From contig CM045763.1 in assembly GCA_025200525.1 (NCBI GenBank), positions 85,712,131 to 85,776,130 on the forward strand: a stretch of DNA of 64,000 nucleotides, read 5' to 3'. A program made the translations under genes and the position numbers. Below, piece by piece: positions 35,870-47,178 of the stretch. The stretch is from Camellia lanceoleosa (Eukaryota > Streptophyta > Magnoliopsida > Ericales > Theaceae). Each line of letters begins with the position of its first letter. Within the stretch, counting starts at the first letter, position 1. The notes under the pieces were generated by a model, which was not told the DNA's origin, did not search any database, and was given only the letters and a program-made list of their open reading frames with translations.

Positions 35870-36165
35870 TCACCTACGATCATCTCAATCTGAACAGTAC
35901 ACTGTCACATCTCCGCCGCTCGAAATCGCATTCTCAATCATCCATCTCTCCTCCGTTCGACTCCATTCCCTCTGAAACCCTACCCTAACCACAAAACGAA
36001 ACCGTTCATCTTCATCACCCACGATCATCTCAGTCTGATTAATACACTGTCACATCTCCGCCGCTCGAAATCGCATTCTCAGTCATCCATCTCTCCTCCG
36101 TTCGACCCTATTCCCTTTAAAACCCTAGCCTAACCACAAAACGAAACCGTTTATCTTCAACACAA
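35870..36165. repeat. Two-copy 145-bp tandem repeat in the MULE promoter region
   Basis: Copies start at about 35873 and 36018 with period 145. Each contains CACATCTCCGCCGCTCGAAA, CATCTCTCCTCCGTTCGA and CCTAACCACAAAACGAAACC. Both include an AAACCCTA telo-box-like word, known from promoters of plant housekeeping genes. They lie upstream of the protease gene, probably in its promoter or leader. Confidence 0.7.
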
Positions 36166-36980
36166 CACCAAGCCGTTCATATTCTCCAATCGGCAACCCT
36201 CAACAACACGAAGAACTATCACCACTCTAAAAAAATTTCATAGTTCCTGACTTCCGATTTACAGAAATAGAAAAAAAAAAGTAACATCTCTCTTCACCTA
36301 TCCATTATTTTTCATTCAAATTTGTACATTATATTTTCATATTTCGTATATACACATTTTACATACTTCAAAATGTATAAACCCTCTTTTATATATAATC
36401 CCCTGTTTTGAAACATTCTAGTCCTCTATTTTTAAACATTCTAATCCATTGTTTTTATACATAAATCCATGTTTTTACACATTCAATACCTTATTCTTAT
36501 TCTTGTTGTTCAATATTGGCTTTTCTTATTGTTATTGTTGAATACTTAATCTTCTCGTTGTTATTGTTGCCGTTTACAAAATACGATGGGCTGTTCTTAT
36601 TGTTGATACTTTTATAAAAACTGCAACATTATATAGTTTCATTTTATCACTCTGCAAGTAACATATTTAAATTTATTCAAACTGCAAATGAAACTACAAA
36701 ATTACATAGTTTAATACAAAATTATAAAGTGCAAATCAAACTGTTAAATTATACAGTTTCGTAACTGTTACAAACAAATACATATAACTTCATATTAAAC
36801 TGCATATAAAACTGTAAAATTATACAATTTTGTCACTATATTACTCATACCTTGCTGTCGCTTTCATTTTTTCAGAAATAGCTGTTGGAAGATATTGGAA
36901 TAAACAAACCCATATGCCCAAAAATCCAATCAAGGATTTAAGTATCTCCCCCTTTTGAAAGTTCTTCTGTATCTACTGAA

Positions 36981-38711
36981 ATGCCACCAACATCTCCCTC
37001 TCCACAAAAAATCCAACCACCACAACAAAAAAGAACCAAACACCACAGACCTCACCAAAAAACTCACAAAACAACCATACTACCTACAAGAAAAAGCTCA
37101 AGAACTACACCACAGACCCTATCCACACAACAAACACTAACTACACCTCCAACCACAACAAAAACAAACAAAAGAAAGCCAACAAAAAAATAAGAAGCTC
37201 CTCTAATCAAAAAAAGAAAGCTCTAAGAAAGCCAATCAACTCCTAAAACAAAAACCAAGGCATCAAAAGGGAAAAAAGCAGCAGTCCCTGCAAAGAGAGT
37301 CCAACAGTTTAATTACCGTTCCAACATCGGAACAGTAATCAAACTGTTGAAGGGGGTCAAATTCACAAAAGCCCAACAGACAGAGCTAGAAAAAACTCCT
37401 TTTTGACCCATTATAAATGCTCTTTCCTCAACACAATTGAAGGCCTCTTGGTGCAAATGCTACAATTCCATTGTAGCAGAAATGACAACACTTTACAACA
37501 AAAGAAAAAGAGTATTTATACTTGGCAAAAAGGAAACGAAACTTAGAAACAGTGATGTCAAGCTCATTTTTGGTATCGACTGTGGAGAAAACAACATCAA
37601 CACCAAATCCTATGCAAGATCGAAGGATTTTGAGCTTCCATTTTACAAACGAATATGCAAATCAGTAAAGAGATTGGATGACAAATCTTTGACCAAATGT
37701 TTCAACAAACAAAAAAAGGAAAATCAACCAAAGATCGTCAAGATCTTGCGAGGGTCATCACCCTTTACTCATGCTTGAAACTTCTCATGCCTACAACAGG
37801 CCATACACTCAGTTGGAGTTTCCTCAACTATGTTTACAATCTCAACAACATCAAGAAGTACAATTGGGTTGAGGCAATAAAAGACACACTGATGAGTTCA
37901 ATGGCAAATGCAAACAACAACTCAAGACATGTCACTGAATGAGTCATGTTACTCTTGGTAAACACATTACTCAACTACTTCATACAAAAATATCAAACAT
38001 CCACCTATTTTTAACTATCTAACATATTTTAATTTTTTTTTACAGTACTGGTACTGTGAGCACAGTAAACTCCTCCGATCATCCAACAAAGAAGGCTTCC
38101 TAAGGTTTATGAAATGGAACCTTGGCAAAATGTACTCCAGGTGGAAACACATCAACCTTGCTCACTTTGAAAAGGTTCAAAATCTTCTATACTATCATAA
38201 TACAAATCTATTCAACACTCATTTCACACTCATTATAGTAAAAATCATGTTATGAAACTGTCAAATTCTTTAGTTTCAAACAACATATATTCAACACTTA
38301 CTTCACATTATTCACAGTACAAATCATATTATGAAACTGTAAAAGTTTACAGTTTCAAAGCACACACTTATTTAACATTACTCATGTTATGAAACTGCAA
38401 AAGTTTACAGTTTAAACGCACAAATCTATTTCACATCACTCATATTATGAAACTGTAAAAATTTTCAATTTCAAGCAACATATTTTGACACTTAACCCAC
38501 ATTACTCATAGTACAACTCATCTTATGAAACTGACCAATTTTACAATATTACTGATATATGCCACATTGTTCCAATGCAGGTTAACCAAAGTGCTTTAAC
38601 CCCAACTGAACAAGAAATGCAGTTATTACATATCAATCAAAGCACATCAACAGACTCTTTAGCAAAGAAACATGACTACAAAAAGGACAATAAACGAAAA
38701 AAACAAACAAA

Positions 38712-38751
<40 letters not shown>

Positions 38752-41040
38752 ACTTCTAGATAGTGATGAGGATGACTTTCTCAAAGAACAACATCAATCA
38801 AAATCAAAATCAAAATCAGAACAAGAAGAACAACAAAAAAAAAAAAAGAAAGCAAAAACCACAAGAAGAAGAGAGTGATGATGAAAAAAAACAAGTGACT
38901 GATGAAGAAGAAGCTGATAAAGAAGAAACTGAAGAAGAAGAAGAAGAACCTGATGAACAACAAGATAATGATAAAGCAGAAGAAAGACAAGAAGCAAAAG
39001 ATGATCAACAAGAAAACACTAATGAAGAAGAAGACCAACAACAAAAACAAGAAGAACAACAAACAAACCAACAATAAGAAGTCAATGAACAAGAACTGAC
39101 AGACCAACAAGAAGAACTCCAAGAGAAATCTGACATATTTCATGCACAAGGTAAACTCTTGTCTAATACTAAAACAAACTGCAAAATTTAATTAAACTAA
39201 CCAAAATACAATCCAACATTTTTATAGGTCATGACCAAGCACAAACATCAACCAAAGAGGATGACAAGGACAAGCTCATATTAGCCATGAGAGCACAAAT
39301 GCAAGATATGGAACAAAAATTCATGGTTGAATTGCGTAAAAAAAAAGATAAATTGAAGGAAATGTCCGCTAAAAAAACTGCCAGTCCCCAACAACAATCA
39401 ATGGTCAAGAGAATCAAACAAAAGTCAAGAAAACAAGCACATGACCCAGATTTTGAATACCAACCAATGACAAAAGCCAAAGAAAATACAAGGAACAAGA
39501 CACAAACTGCTGCTAATGTACCCAAACCAACAGAGGGTACCGATGAAGAAAAAGAGAAGAAGAATGAAAAGAAAAAAGAAGAAATCGAAACAAAGACAGA
39601 ACCTACTACTGAACCCGAGCAAAAAGAGGGTGCTTATAAAGCAAAACAACAACAGAAAGAAAAGATGCAAGAAGATATTGGCCAAAAGAAAGAAGTTGCT
39701 GTGAAACCAACCCAAAAGAGGATGCCAATCAAGAGAATACACAACTTCAAGTATTGGAAAGTGATGATGATTTCAAGGAAAAATCAATCCAAAACAAGCC
39801 ACTCATCATTTCATGCCGCAAAACAAACAAGGTTTGGCATAGCCTATCCAAAAAAGACCAAGACCAAATTTAACTCATTAACAACACACAATCAAGTGCT
39901 TGTGTCTGGTCTGGCAGCGAAAATGAAAATTACGTATACTTTTCAGATATATGCAGATTGACCAATAAGGAACCCTTATATGGGAATGTATGTCTCTAAC
40001 TGTACAATTTTACAGTTTCTATTCATATTCAATAACCTATTCCACAAACCTAACACATTCTCATATATAACATGTTTCAGGTCATTGATGCCTTCTCAGA
40101 AATGAAATTGGCACTCCAACCAACCATTAAAGAATTTGAGAAATATGATCTAGCCTTTGTAAGAAATCCATACGCAGGAAGATCTTACGTTTTCTCAACA
40201 CTCATCAATGTAAGCAAAACTTAACATACCTTTCAATACTATTCAAACTGCAAAATTTTCTACTTTCTTAACATGTCTTACTACATAGTTTTATAACATA
40301 TTTTAAACATATATATAACTTACAGACTCCACTACAAAACCAAGATCAAGCACTGAGAGAAAAAATGATAGACATCCATTTTTCAAAAGCAATGAAAAAC
40401 AGATATATCCATTTCCCAATCAACTACGACAACCATTGGACAATTGTGGTCTTCGACAATGCTGATGGGATATGGAGACACTATGACTCTTTAAGACCAG
40501 CAAAAGATTGTCACAACAAGCACTTTGAAATTGCAAAGGAAATTGTAAATTAAATAAAATTTCCTACTTAGTTCCATTCTTTTAAAAACATATCAACTCA
40601 TCACTATAACTAACAAAAACACCCACTAACTATTTTGTAGCAACAACATCAACTGAGATGGAATAAAACATTACTCAACAATCAAGGAAACATGTTATCA
40701 TCTCAAGAGTGCGAGACAGTAATTGCATCAATTGAGGAATGCCCACAACAAACCCCACACTCGTAAGATACAAAATCAATAAACTAATCTTTCGATATGC
40801 TAAATTTTGCAGTTTTACCTAACTAATTAATTTCATCTAAAACTTTGCATGAATGATTGTGCAATCGCCGTCTGCAATGTTATCAACCAATATATCAACT
40901 GGCAACATGTGCAGAGATCACTTCGGCCAACTGAGTGGGTCAAATTTCGAGCAGAAATCATCAGTCAATTCCTCAATGATGAGAACCGATCTTGGAAACT
41001 CGAGCACTACCAAATGTTGACAAAACATACCAAACTATAG
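36981..41040 (+). pseudogene. MULE-encoded C48 (Ulp1/SENP-like) cysteine protease, multi-exon
   Basis: C48 proteases process or remove SUMO-like modifiers; the job of MULE-borne copies is not established. Exons inferred from homology and splice sites are: a Pro/Lys-rich start near 36981-37190; about 37437-37940 (KRVFILGKKETKLRNSDVKL, a plant mobile-element N-terminal domain type); 38047-38177 (YWYCEHSKLL...FLRFMKWNLG); 38581-39150 (Lys/Glu/Gln-rich); 39228-39987 (Lys-rich); 40081-40210 (VIDAFSEMKLALQPTIKEFE); 40329-40553; 40641-40760; and 40849-41040. Catalytic His is in NYDNHWTIVVFD, Asp likely in NADGIW, and Cys in NDCAIAVC. Frames slip at an A run near 37720 and in a 35-base A run (38716-38750). 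The last acceptor reads GCATG instead of GCAG. It is probably non-functional, unless the homopolymer slips are sequencing errors. Confidence 0.75.
38581..39150 (+). other. Low-complexity Lys/Glu/Gln-rich exon of the MULE protease gene
   Basis: The acceptor is ATGCAG|GTTAACC and the donor ACAAG|GTAAAC. The exon starts NQSALTPTEQEMQLLHI, then has a poly-Lys tract encoded by 35 consecutive A (38716-38750), and then acidic EEE- and Gln-rich repeats. The frame changes across the A run and again near 38840. Opposite-strand and other-frame ORFs here are by-products of composition. Confidence 0.55.
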
Positions 41041-41852
41041 AAACAATGAACAAACTTCTTGACAATACAAATATTCAAGTGAACATATTTTTGTATTTTT
41101 TTTTTTTTTTAACATGTGACAAGTACTTTATATGCTTTTGGGAATGATCTTCTTCTGGTTATTATGGTGAAAATGATTATTGTCATTGATATTGTTGTTA
41201 CTCTTCTTTTTGTTATTATTATTGTGGTTGTTCTTCTGATTATTTGTATACTTGTTTGTGGTTGCATATATTTTCATAAAATAAAGGTTGTTTCTAATAA
41301 TTCTTCAAATTGCAAAATTATGCAGTTTCATCAGCTTGTTTCTAATAATTCTTAAAATTGCAAAATTATGCAGTTTCATCATGTTGTTTTTCATAATTCT
41401 TAAAACTGTAAAATTATGCAGTTTCATTACTCAAACAAAAATTATGCTACACAATTATACATCTAATTTCATGACTTAACAAATAGATGAACTGCATTTC
41501 AAAATTGAAAATAAAACTGTAAAATTTTACAATTTTGTCGCTATGAAATATGAAATAAATGAATCATGTAGTAAAACTGCATTTCAATATTATACAGTTT
41601 CAGTAAGAAATTTTCAACAACTTTCTCAACATTCAATAGAAATAAAACCAACCAAATCCACAAAAAAAATAAAAATAAAAATAAAAAACAAAACGAGACT
41701 ATTACAAAACAATTTTAATAACTAAAGAACACATCAAAAATCAAAAAATAATTCAACCAACTTTATTCATTACTTCCATAATACCATATCACATTTTGTA
41801 TTATCATAATTCCTCAAATTCAAATACAAATCCAAAAGAATAGATTGTGGCC
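41041..41852. other. Gap between the convergent MULE genes
   Basis: No gene. It holds five copies of the palindromic motif, including the 48-bp tandem array (41291-41425), and serves as the shared 3' region of both genes. Confidence 0.6.
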
Positions 41853-44091
41853 TCAAATAGCAGCCTTGCACGTCTTCTTATTGTGATTTCCATATTTCAA
41901 GCACCTCCCACACTTGATTTACTTCACATTCTCACCCCTAGAAGGTATCCTCTTCTTCTTGTTCCACCCGAGCTGCTTCTTCGTTATAGGAGGTTTGATA
42001 ATCGAACTACCAGCACCATCAAAGTCAAATCTATCACTTGAAGGCACTGGATAAACAGATTTCTTATATGGCTCTCTAAAACAATCTACATGAAAAAGGG
42101 ATCAATGAAATCATACACATCTCTATCACTACTACGCAAAGCATACACAGCATGACAACAAGAAAAACCATTCAATTGCTATTCATGGCAAGAACAAGTC
42201 TGTCTACCAATATCAACATAAAAAAAATTAGAAGAATGAACCTCAAGCACAGTATCACTAACAACAATCATATCCCAAGACTTAGCTAGCTTCAAAGAGT
42301 CCACAAACTTCTTTTCCATAACTGGACACAATTTCGTAGTCCATCTTTTAGATTCAGCTCTTCTATTAGACAAGTGAGTCATGATTTGAACTCTAATCAT
42401 ATCAACCATACAAGTAATAGGCAACTCATGGGCCCCACCAATCCAATTATTATAAGACTCGGCAGTATTAGATGACATCTCACCATATCGTTTCCCTCTA
42501 AAAAATGCATTCGCTCACTTATCATTTTGCAAACCATCCAATATACTATCAACTCTACCATTCCTAGCAATACGCCTCAATTTCTCCATATAATGTTGGA
42601 AAGAAGCAACCGTTGGCGCATAAGCACATTTAACTAATGTTTTCATCAAACTCAGCTTATAGTTAGTACGAAATCCCACCAATTTGTCAATCAAATTTCT
42701 TTTCAAATGATTCAAGCAATATGCATGATGTGCATTGGAAAAAACCACTGAAAGAGCGTCTAGCAATCCATGTTGACGGTCAGACACAAAGGTCAATCTC
42801 GGCCTGAACCAACAGCCTTAAACAACTGACTTAAGAACCACATCCAATTATCTTGATTTTCAGCGTCAACAATCGCAAAAGCCAAAGGAAACAAACCTGT
42901 AAACAAAATAACATGAAACTGCAAAAATTAGCAGACTCACAATACAATAACACACTGACAAACTAAACCTATACTAACTGCAAATAAACACATACCTTGA
43001 TTACCATCATTTGATGTTGCTGCAAGCAAATGCCCCTTGTAACGCCCCTTCAAGAATGTACCATAAACAAACAACAACGAACGACAAAATTGAAAGCCAT
43101 ACAAACATCCATGAAATGCCACAAACAACCTCCGAAAACACCCACTACTTTCACCCACATCTAATTCAAACACACTTCCCTGATTCGTTCTCATAGCCGT
43201 CTCAAGGTACCATCGAAGTTGGTCAAAAGAAGTTGCAAAATCACCAAACAACCCACCCCTTGCCTTATCAACTCCTAACCATGCAACCCGATAAGAAATA
43301 TCTATACCATATTGCTTCTTCAACTTTTTTTTAACTTCAATAGGACGAGTCAACGAATTATCACTAATATCATTATACACAATATCATACACAAGTCTAG
43401 AACCAACCATTTTGCTACAAGATCTACAAGCGACAACCCCACAAGTATGCACATTATCCAACTTCATTATAAAAAAAATACCATAATTCATCAACACCCT
43501 TCCATGCACAAACCATTTACAACCCATAGACCACTTCATCATACATTCAACAGTTACAATTGTTGCATCGTTCTTCAAATAATTCACTGCAAAACCACAC
43601 TCAACTGCATACTTAGCCAATGCAATGCGGAACGCCGGCACTCCACCTTCAAATTCTCAACCAACACTATGTATAATCCTTTTCGAACTAGCAGACAACA
43701 AAACTCTCTCTGGTTCTGGATAAAAACTAGGCAACAAACCACCAAAATCATCACAATCGTTAACCAAAGAACTCTCACAAATTACAGAATCAATCCTACA
43801 AGAATTATCATCATCAACCTCCACAATTCTTTTATCACCCACAACAACATCAACAACATAAGAACCAATACAACCACCCATTGACAACATATTCCTTAAA
43901 TCATCATCACATTCAACAATACAATTAGAATATCCAGGAATAGAGAAAAACAAACAAAAGTTACCAACACTCAACTCCTTGAACTTCGCAGATATTTTCT
44001 CAACAACTTCATGATAACTACATTCCTTACTAATCTCAATAGCAACACAAGAATTACTGTATTTGCACATTAACACGAAACATCCCTCCAT
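41853..44091 (-). pseudogene. MULE transposase (MURA-type), decayed
   Basis: Cut-and-paste transposase of the Mutator superfamily. Read right to left: an N-terminal PB1-like region from 44091 (MEGCFVLMCKYSNSCV), a MuDR-type zinc-finger region near 43640-43430 (ECMMKWSMGCKWFVHGR), and the transposase core from about 43090 (GTFLKGRYKGHLLAATSNDG; TFVSDRQHGLLDAL; HAYCLNHLKRNL). Then come SSNTAESYNNWI, a SWIM finger (CSCHE...CCHAVYALR, about 42180) and a C-terminal zinc knuckle (CGRCLKYGNHNKKTC). A 99-bp intron (42897-42995, GTATGT...TTACAG) splits the core. Damage: stops after IIHSVG (43657), after LQNDK (42515) and after CSCHE (42179), a one-base deletion near 42790, and Tyr in place of the first catalytic Asp (VYGTFLKGR instead of VDGTFLKGR). 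Inactive. Confidence 0.88.
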
Positions 44092-44399
44092 ACTACAAAA
44101 TCACAAACCAGAAAACAATTGTTCACCGATTTCAAACTGCAAAATTATACAGTTACAACATATCAGTACCAACAGTGCACAATTCACAATTCCAAATTGT
44201 AAAATTATACACTTACAACATATCAGTATCAAAACATCAGAATTCCCAATTCCAAACTACAACTTCAAAACACATTACACTATACAACAAACAAAATCAA
44301 CAAAATCAAAATCATTACATTATATCACATACAAAAATCAAATAAATAAGTATCAAGCAAATAAAATTTATCACAAAACAAAGAACTAAAACAACATTG

Positions 44400-44536
44400 C
44401 CAAACACAAACCAGATATCATGCAAATTTGCTTATCTATATATACATACATATATGTATCGACAGATACAAACCAGATACACACACAGAGATATATATAT
44501 ATATATATGTATATGTATGTATCGACAGATACAAAC

Positions 44537-44568
<32 letters not shown>

Positions 44569-44580
44569 ACGTACGCAGAG
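44400..44580. repeat. AT and GA microsatellites upstream of the MULE transposase
   Basis: TATA/TACA dinucleotide stretches (44435-44525), an imperfect duplication of the word TATCGACAGATACAAACCA (about 44456 and 44520) and a (GA)n run (44543-44568). The overlapping short ORFs are by-products. It probably belongs to the transposase promoter or leader. Confidence 0.6.
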
Positions 44581-44893
44581 ATCGCCTGTACACAGAGATT
44601 CAGATCGCACAACCAGATCCACCTCACAGCACAATGAGATCGACCATACAGCACAATGAGATCGCCATAATGAACAGAAATCGAGATCGGAGAGGCGAAG
44701 ATTTGATTTTCTTTTTTGAACGGAGCAAATATTTAATTTTTCACGTATATATAGATCTCAAAACAAATGGTAATACGGTCATTTACAAAATACGAAAATA
44801 AAAAACGGGACCTCTGGGTATAAAACTTAAAAAACTGTGGACCTATTAATCTATTAAAAATATATTAGGATTAGAAGGGAAATAGATCCCCTA

Positions 44894-45970
44894 CATAGGA
44901 TTACATAATAATTTTTCCAAAAACATATATTTGATAATTTGAATTTGTGTGATTTGAATGACTCAAATGTATTAAAATAATATATTCGAGCCATTTAGAC
45001 CATAAAAATTTGGACTACCAAACATTATTGTTAATCAAAATGTCATATAAATTGTCACATTATTTTCTTTATTTTTTAATACCTTTTTATATAAAATTAA
45101 GAAGTTAGCCTACAAATTCAAATTTAAATTTTGTTGGTCTAAAAGTCTACTTGCTAAAATATTTAGGTGAAATGGCCAAAGCATCATATTTCTTTTATCC
45201 AAAATTTCACACGCCAAAACATCAACAAAGGGAAGTTTTGGTTATCGATCTCGTTCACTTTCTCATCATCATCTGCAAGTTCTGTAGAAAAAATCCATTG
45301 CCGAAAAACTAGGTTTGAAACAATATCTGGTCTTCTTACCCCCCACTACCACGAAACACTGTCGCCGATAAGTAAAAATAAAAAAAATTAGTGAGCATCG
45401 CAAAGACAGATACAGATCTGAGCCGAAGGGCAAAGGGTCTTGTTTCTATATTTTAATGCTTATACACTAATGTTTCTTCTCCAAGATAGAAAGCCACTAC
45501 CACTAAATAAAATTGCCCAAAAATGCTTTGGAAGATTCAATAAACACACTCTGTTCCGTTTGTTTTTTTGATTTTTTTTTTTTTAAATTCTAATGTGAAA
45601 AAAAATGAATTTGAAAAATCAAATTATTTTATATAATCATGTTCTGATTTGTTATTTCAAATTAGTTTCTGATCATCCAGTCCAAACCCATGACACAATA
45701 GCAAAATGGTCCTTTGCTCGTCAGGAGCCATCATACCCATACCTTTCATCTCTACTTCGAATCATTGTCATAAATTAGTTTTTTTTTTTATATTTTTTTC
45801 CAAAGACTTCTAGGATATAGATTCTGTGTGTGTGTGTGTATGTGTGGAGGTGTTGAATTGAGGTATAGAAAATGGCGGAAGGTTCAGAATGTTGTTGAGG
45901 TCTAGAGAGAGAGAGCTGGTGGGAAAGATGAGAGACAGACAAATAGAAAGAGAAAAAGAAATAGGTTTGT

Positions 45971-46010
<40 letters not shown>

Positions 46011-47178
46011 GGAAGAGAAGAGTTGTTTCAACAGATAATGAAATTGTTTCAACAGATAAAAAATGAAACTCGTGACTGTTTGTTGAATTGTTATTTTAAC
46101 AGATAAAAAAATTTGAACAGATAGGTTCAACAAATAGGAAAGAATTAGCACATTTCAACAGATAGGGGGAAAATTAAACAGATGAGGAAAAATAATTGAA
46201 CAAATAGGTTCAAAAAATTGAATAGATAAATACAAAAATTTGAACAAATAAGTTCAAAATTGAACAGATAAGATAAAATTAGAAATAAATCCAAAATAAC
46301 AAAATGTACTTCTCATTATAATATTTTACAAACAGTATACTTTTTGTCCAAAAAAATATTTATGAGACCTAATACCTTACACCCTCTTTAAAATGGACCT
46401 TTCATCAATTTTTTCAATTGTCAATTTTTAAATAGGGCTTAAGAAAAAAAAAAAAAAAAAAAAAAAAAAATTCGTGCTCAAATTTGGACGGGCTTAACGT
46501 TGAGACTAAACTTTAAATATTAAGCTAGGCTTCTAAAATTACAGTTAAATCCCAAGCTTTGCCAATAAATCTATGAATTAAATAAATAATAATAATTTTT
46601 TAATTAAGCTGGCACAAATATTTAATTTTGTTTATTCTATATTTTAAGTTTAAAGTTTGATGGGTGTGTTTCCCTCTTTGGTTTATTGTTTGATTTTAAG
46701 CAAAAATAAAATTAAATAACACAAATATGTTCATTTATATAATATAGAAATAAATATAAATTGTATAATATGTATTAATAATCGAGCCGGCTTAGTAGTT
46801 GACTAGTTGGGCGGCCTTGCAGCAGCAACGGCATATTTTATGACTGGAGAGGGCCTTCAAAGCAAAGTTTTTAAATTCAGACCGGAGTTTTGATCTGAAT
46901 AAACCAGGGGCGAAATTTAAAATTGGAGCCTTTATGTTTGAAAAAAATATCATCTATCTAAAATTTTATCTCAAAAAATACTCCAAAAATGTAATACAAT
47001 GTAGATTCAAGGACGGTGTAATGCGTGCAACAGCATCCAAAAATGAAATGATCCATCAATATATTATTTTAAATAAAATTTCTAAATATGTACACATATA
47101 TTCACAACCAAAAAAAAAAAAAAAGGTAAAAAGTAAGCGCGCGCACATATATATATATATATATATATTGCTAGTATC
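44894..47178. other. Intergenic AT-rich DNA with simple repeats
   Basis: No gene. It contains a TG repeat (45825-45845), a GA repeat (about 45975-46007), a degenerate AACAGATA array (separate entry), an A run (46445-46470) and an AT repeat (47148-47168). Confidence 0.5.
46025..46285. repeat. Irregular array of AACAGATA-like motifs
   Basis: About ten copies of a word resembling TTSAACAGATA are spread over 260 bases at irregular 15-45 base spacing. Variants include TTCAACAGATAA, TTTAACAGATAA, TTGAACAGATAG, TTAAACAGATGA and TTGAACAAATAG. There is no coding potential. The same AACAGAT word occurs in the copia LTRs, so part of this may derive from a related LTR. Confidence 0.6.

Larger units (their letters stand above)
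36600..44260. repeat. Dispersed palindromic motif ACTGYAAAATTNTRCAGTTT (about 20 copies)
   Basis: Degenerate copies start near 36617, 36690, 36738, 36808, 38254, 38332, 38390, 38450, 39176, 39998, 40245, 40800, 41308, 41356, 41402, 41513, 41573, 42915, 44134 and 44192. The first half is AAACTGYAAAA and the second half is its near inverse TTNTRCAGTTT. All lie in non-coding parts of the MULE: the protease upstream region, its introns, the intergenic gap, the transposase intron and the transposase upstream region. Three copies at 41291-41425 form a tandem array with period about 48. Confidence 0.8.
35728..44893. mobile_element. Large MULE carrying a C48 protease gene and a transposase
   Basis: A Mutator-like element of about 9.2 kb with two convergent genes: a multi-exon Ulp1-like protease on + and a MURA-type transposase on -. 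The ends share a weak inverted repeat: TAGGGGAACT...TTTAAGCCTAACATAT at the left, and TAGGGGATCT...TCTAATCCTAATATAT read in from the right. A 9-bp target duplication was not found, so borders are approximate. The gene pair is typical of the protease-bearing MULEs called Kaonashi or VANDAL in Arabidopsis. Dispersed palindromic motifs fill its non-coding DNA (separate entry). Both genes are damaged. Confidence 0.75.

Noticed and set aside
38781..39149. Long Leu/Phe-rich ORF on the minus strand
   Set aside because: It is the antisense of a Lys/Glu-rich exon; composition alone makes it look like a membrane protein.
43011..43884. Plus-strand ORFs of up to 190 aa
   Set aside because: Antisense shadows of the MULE transposase, which has clear family motifs on the minus strand.
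44386..44659. Several ORFs of Tyr/Ile or Arg/Glu repeats
   Set aside because: They are produced by the AT and GA microsatellites.
47140..47170. CRISPR-like or satellite repeat in the GATC-rich region
   Set aside because: The repeats are subterminal words of a hAT-like element with a perfect 8-bp duplication; the AT run beside it is a microsatellite.
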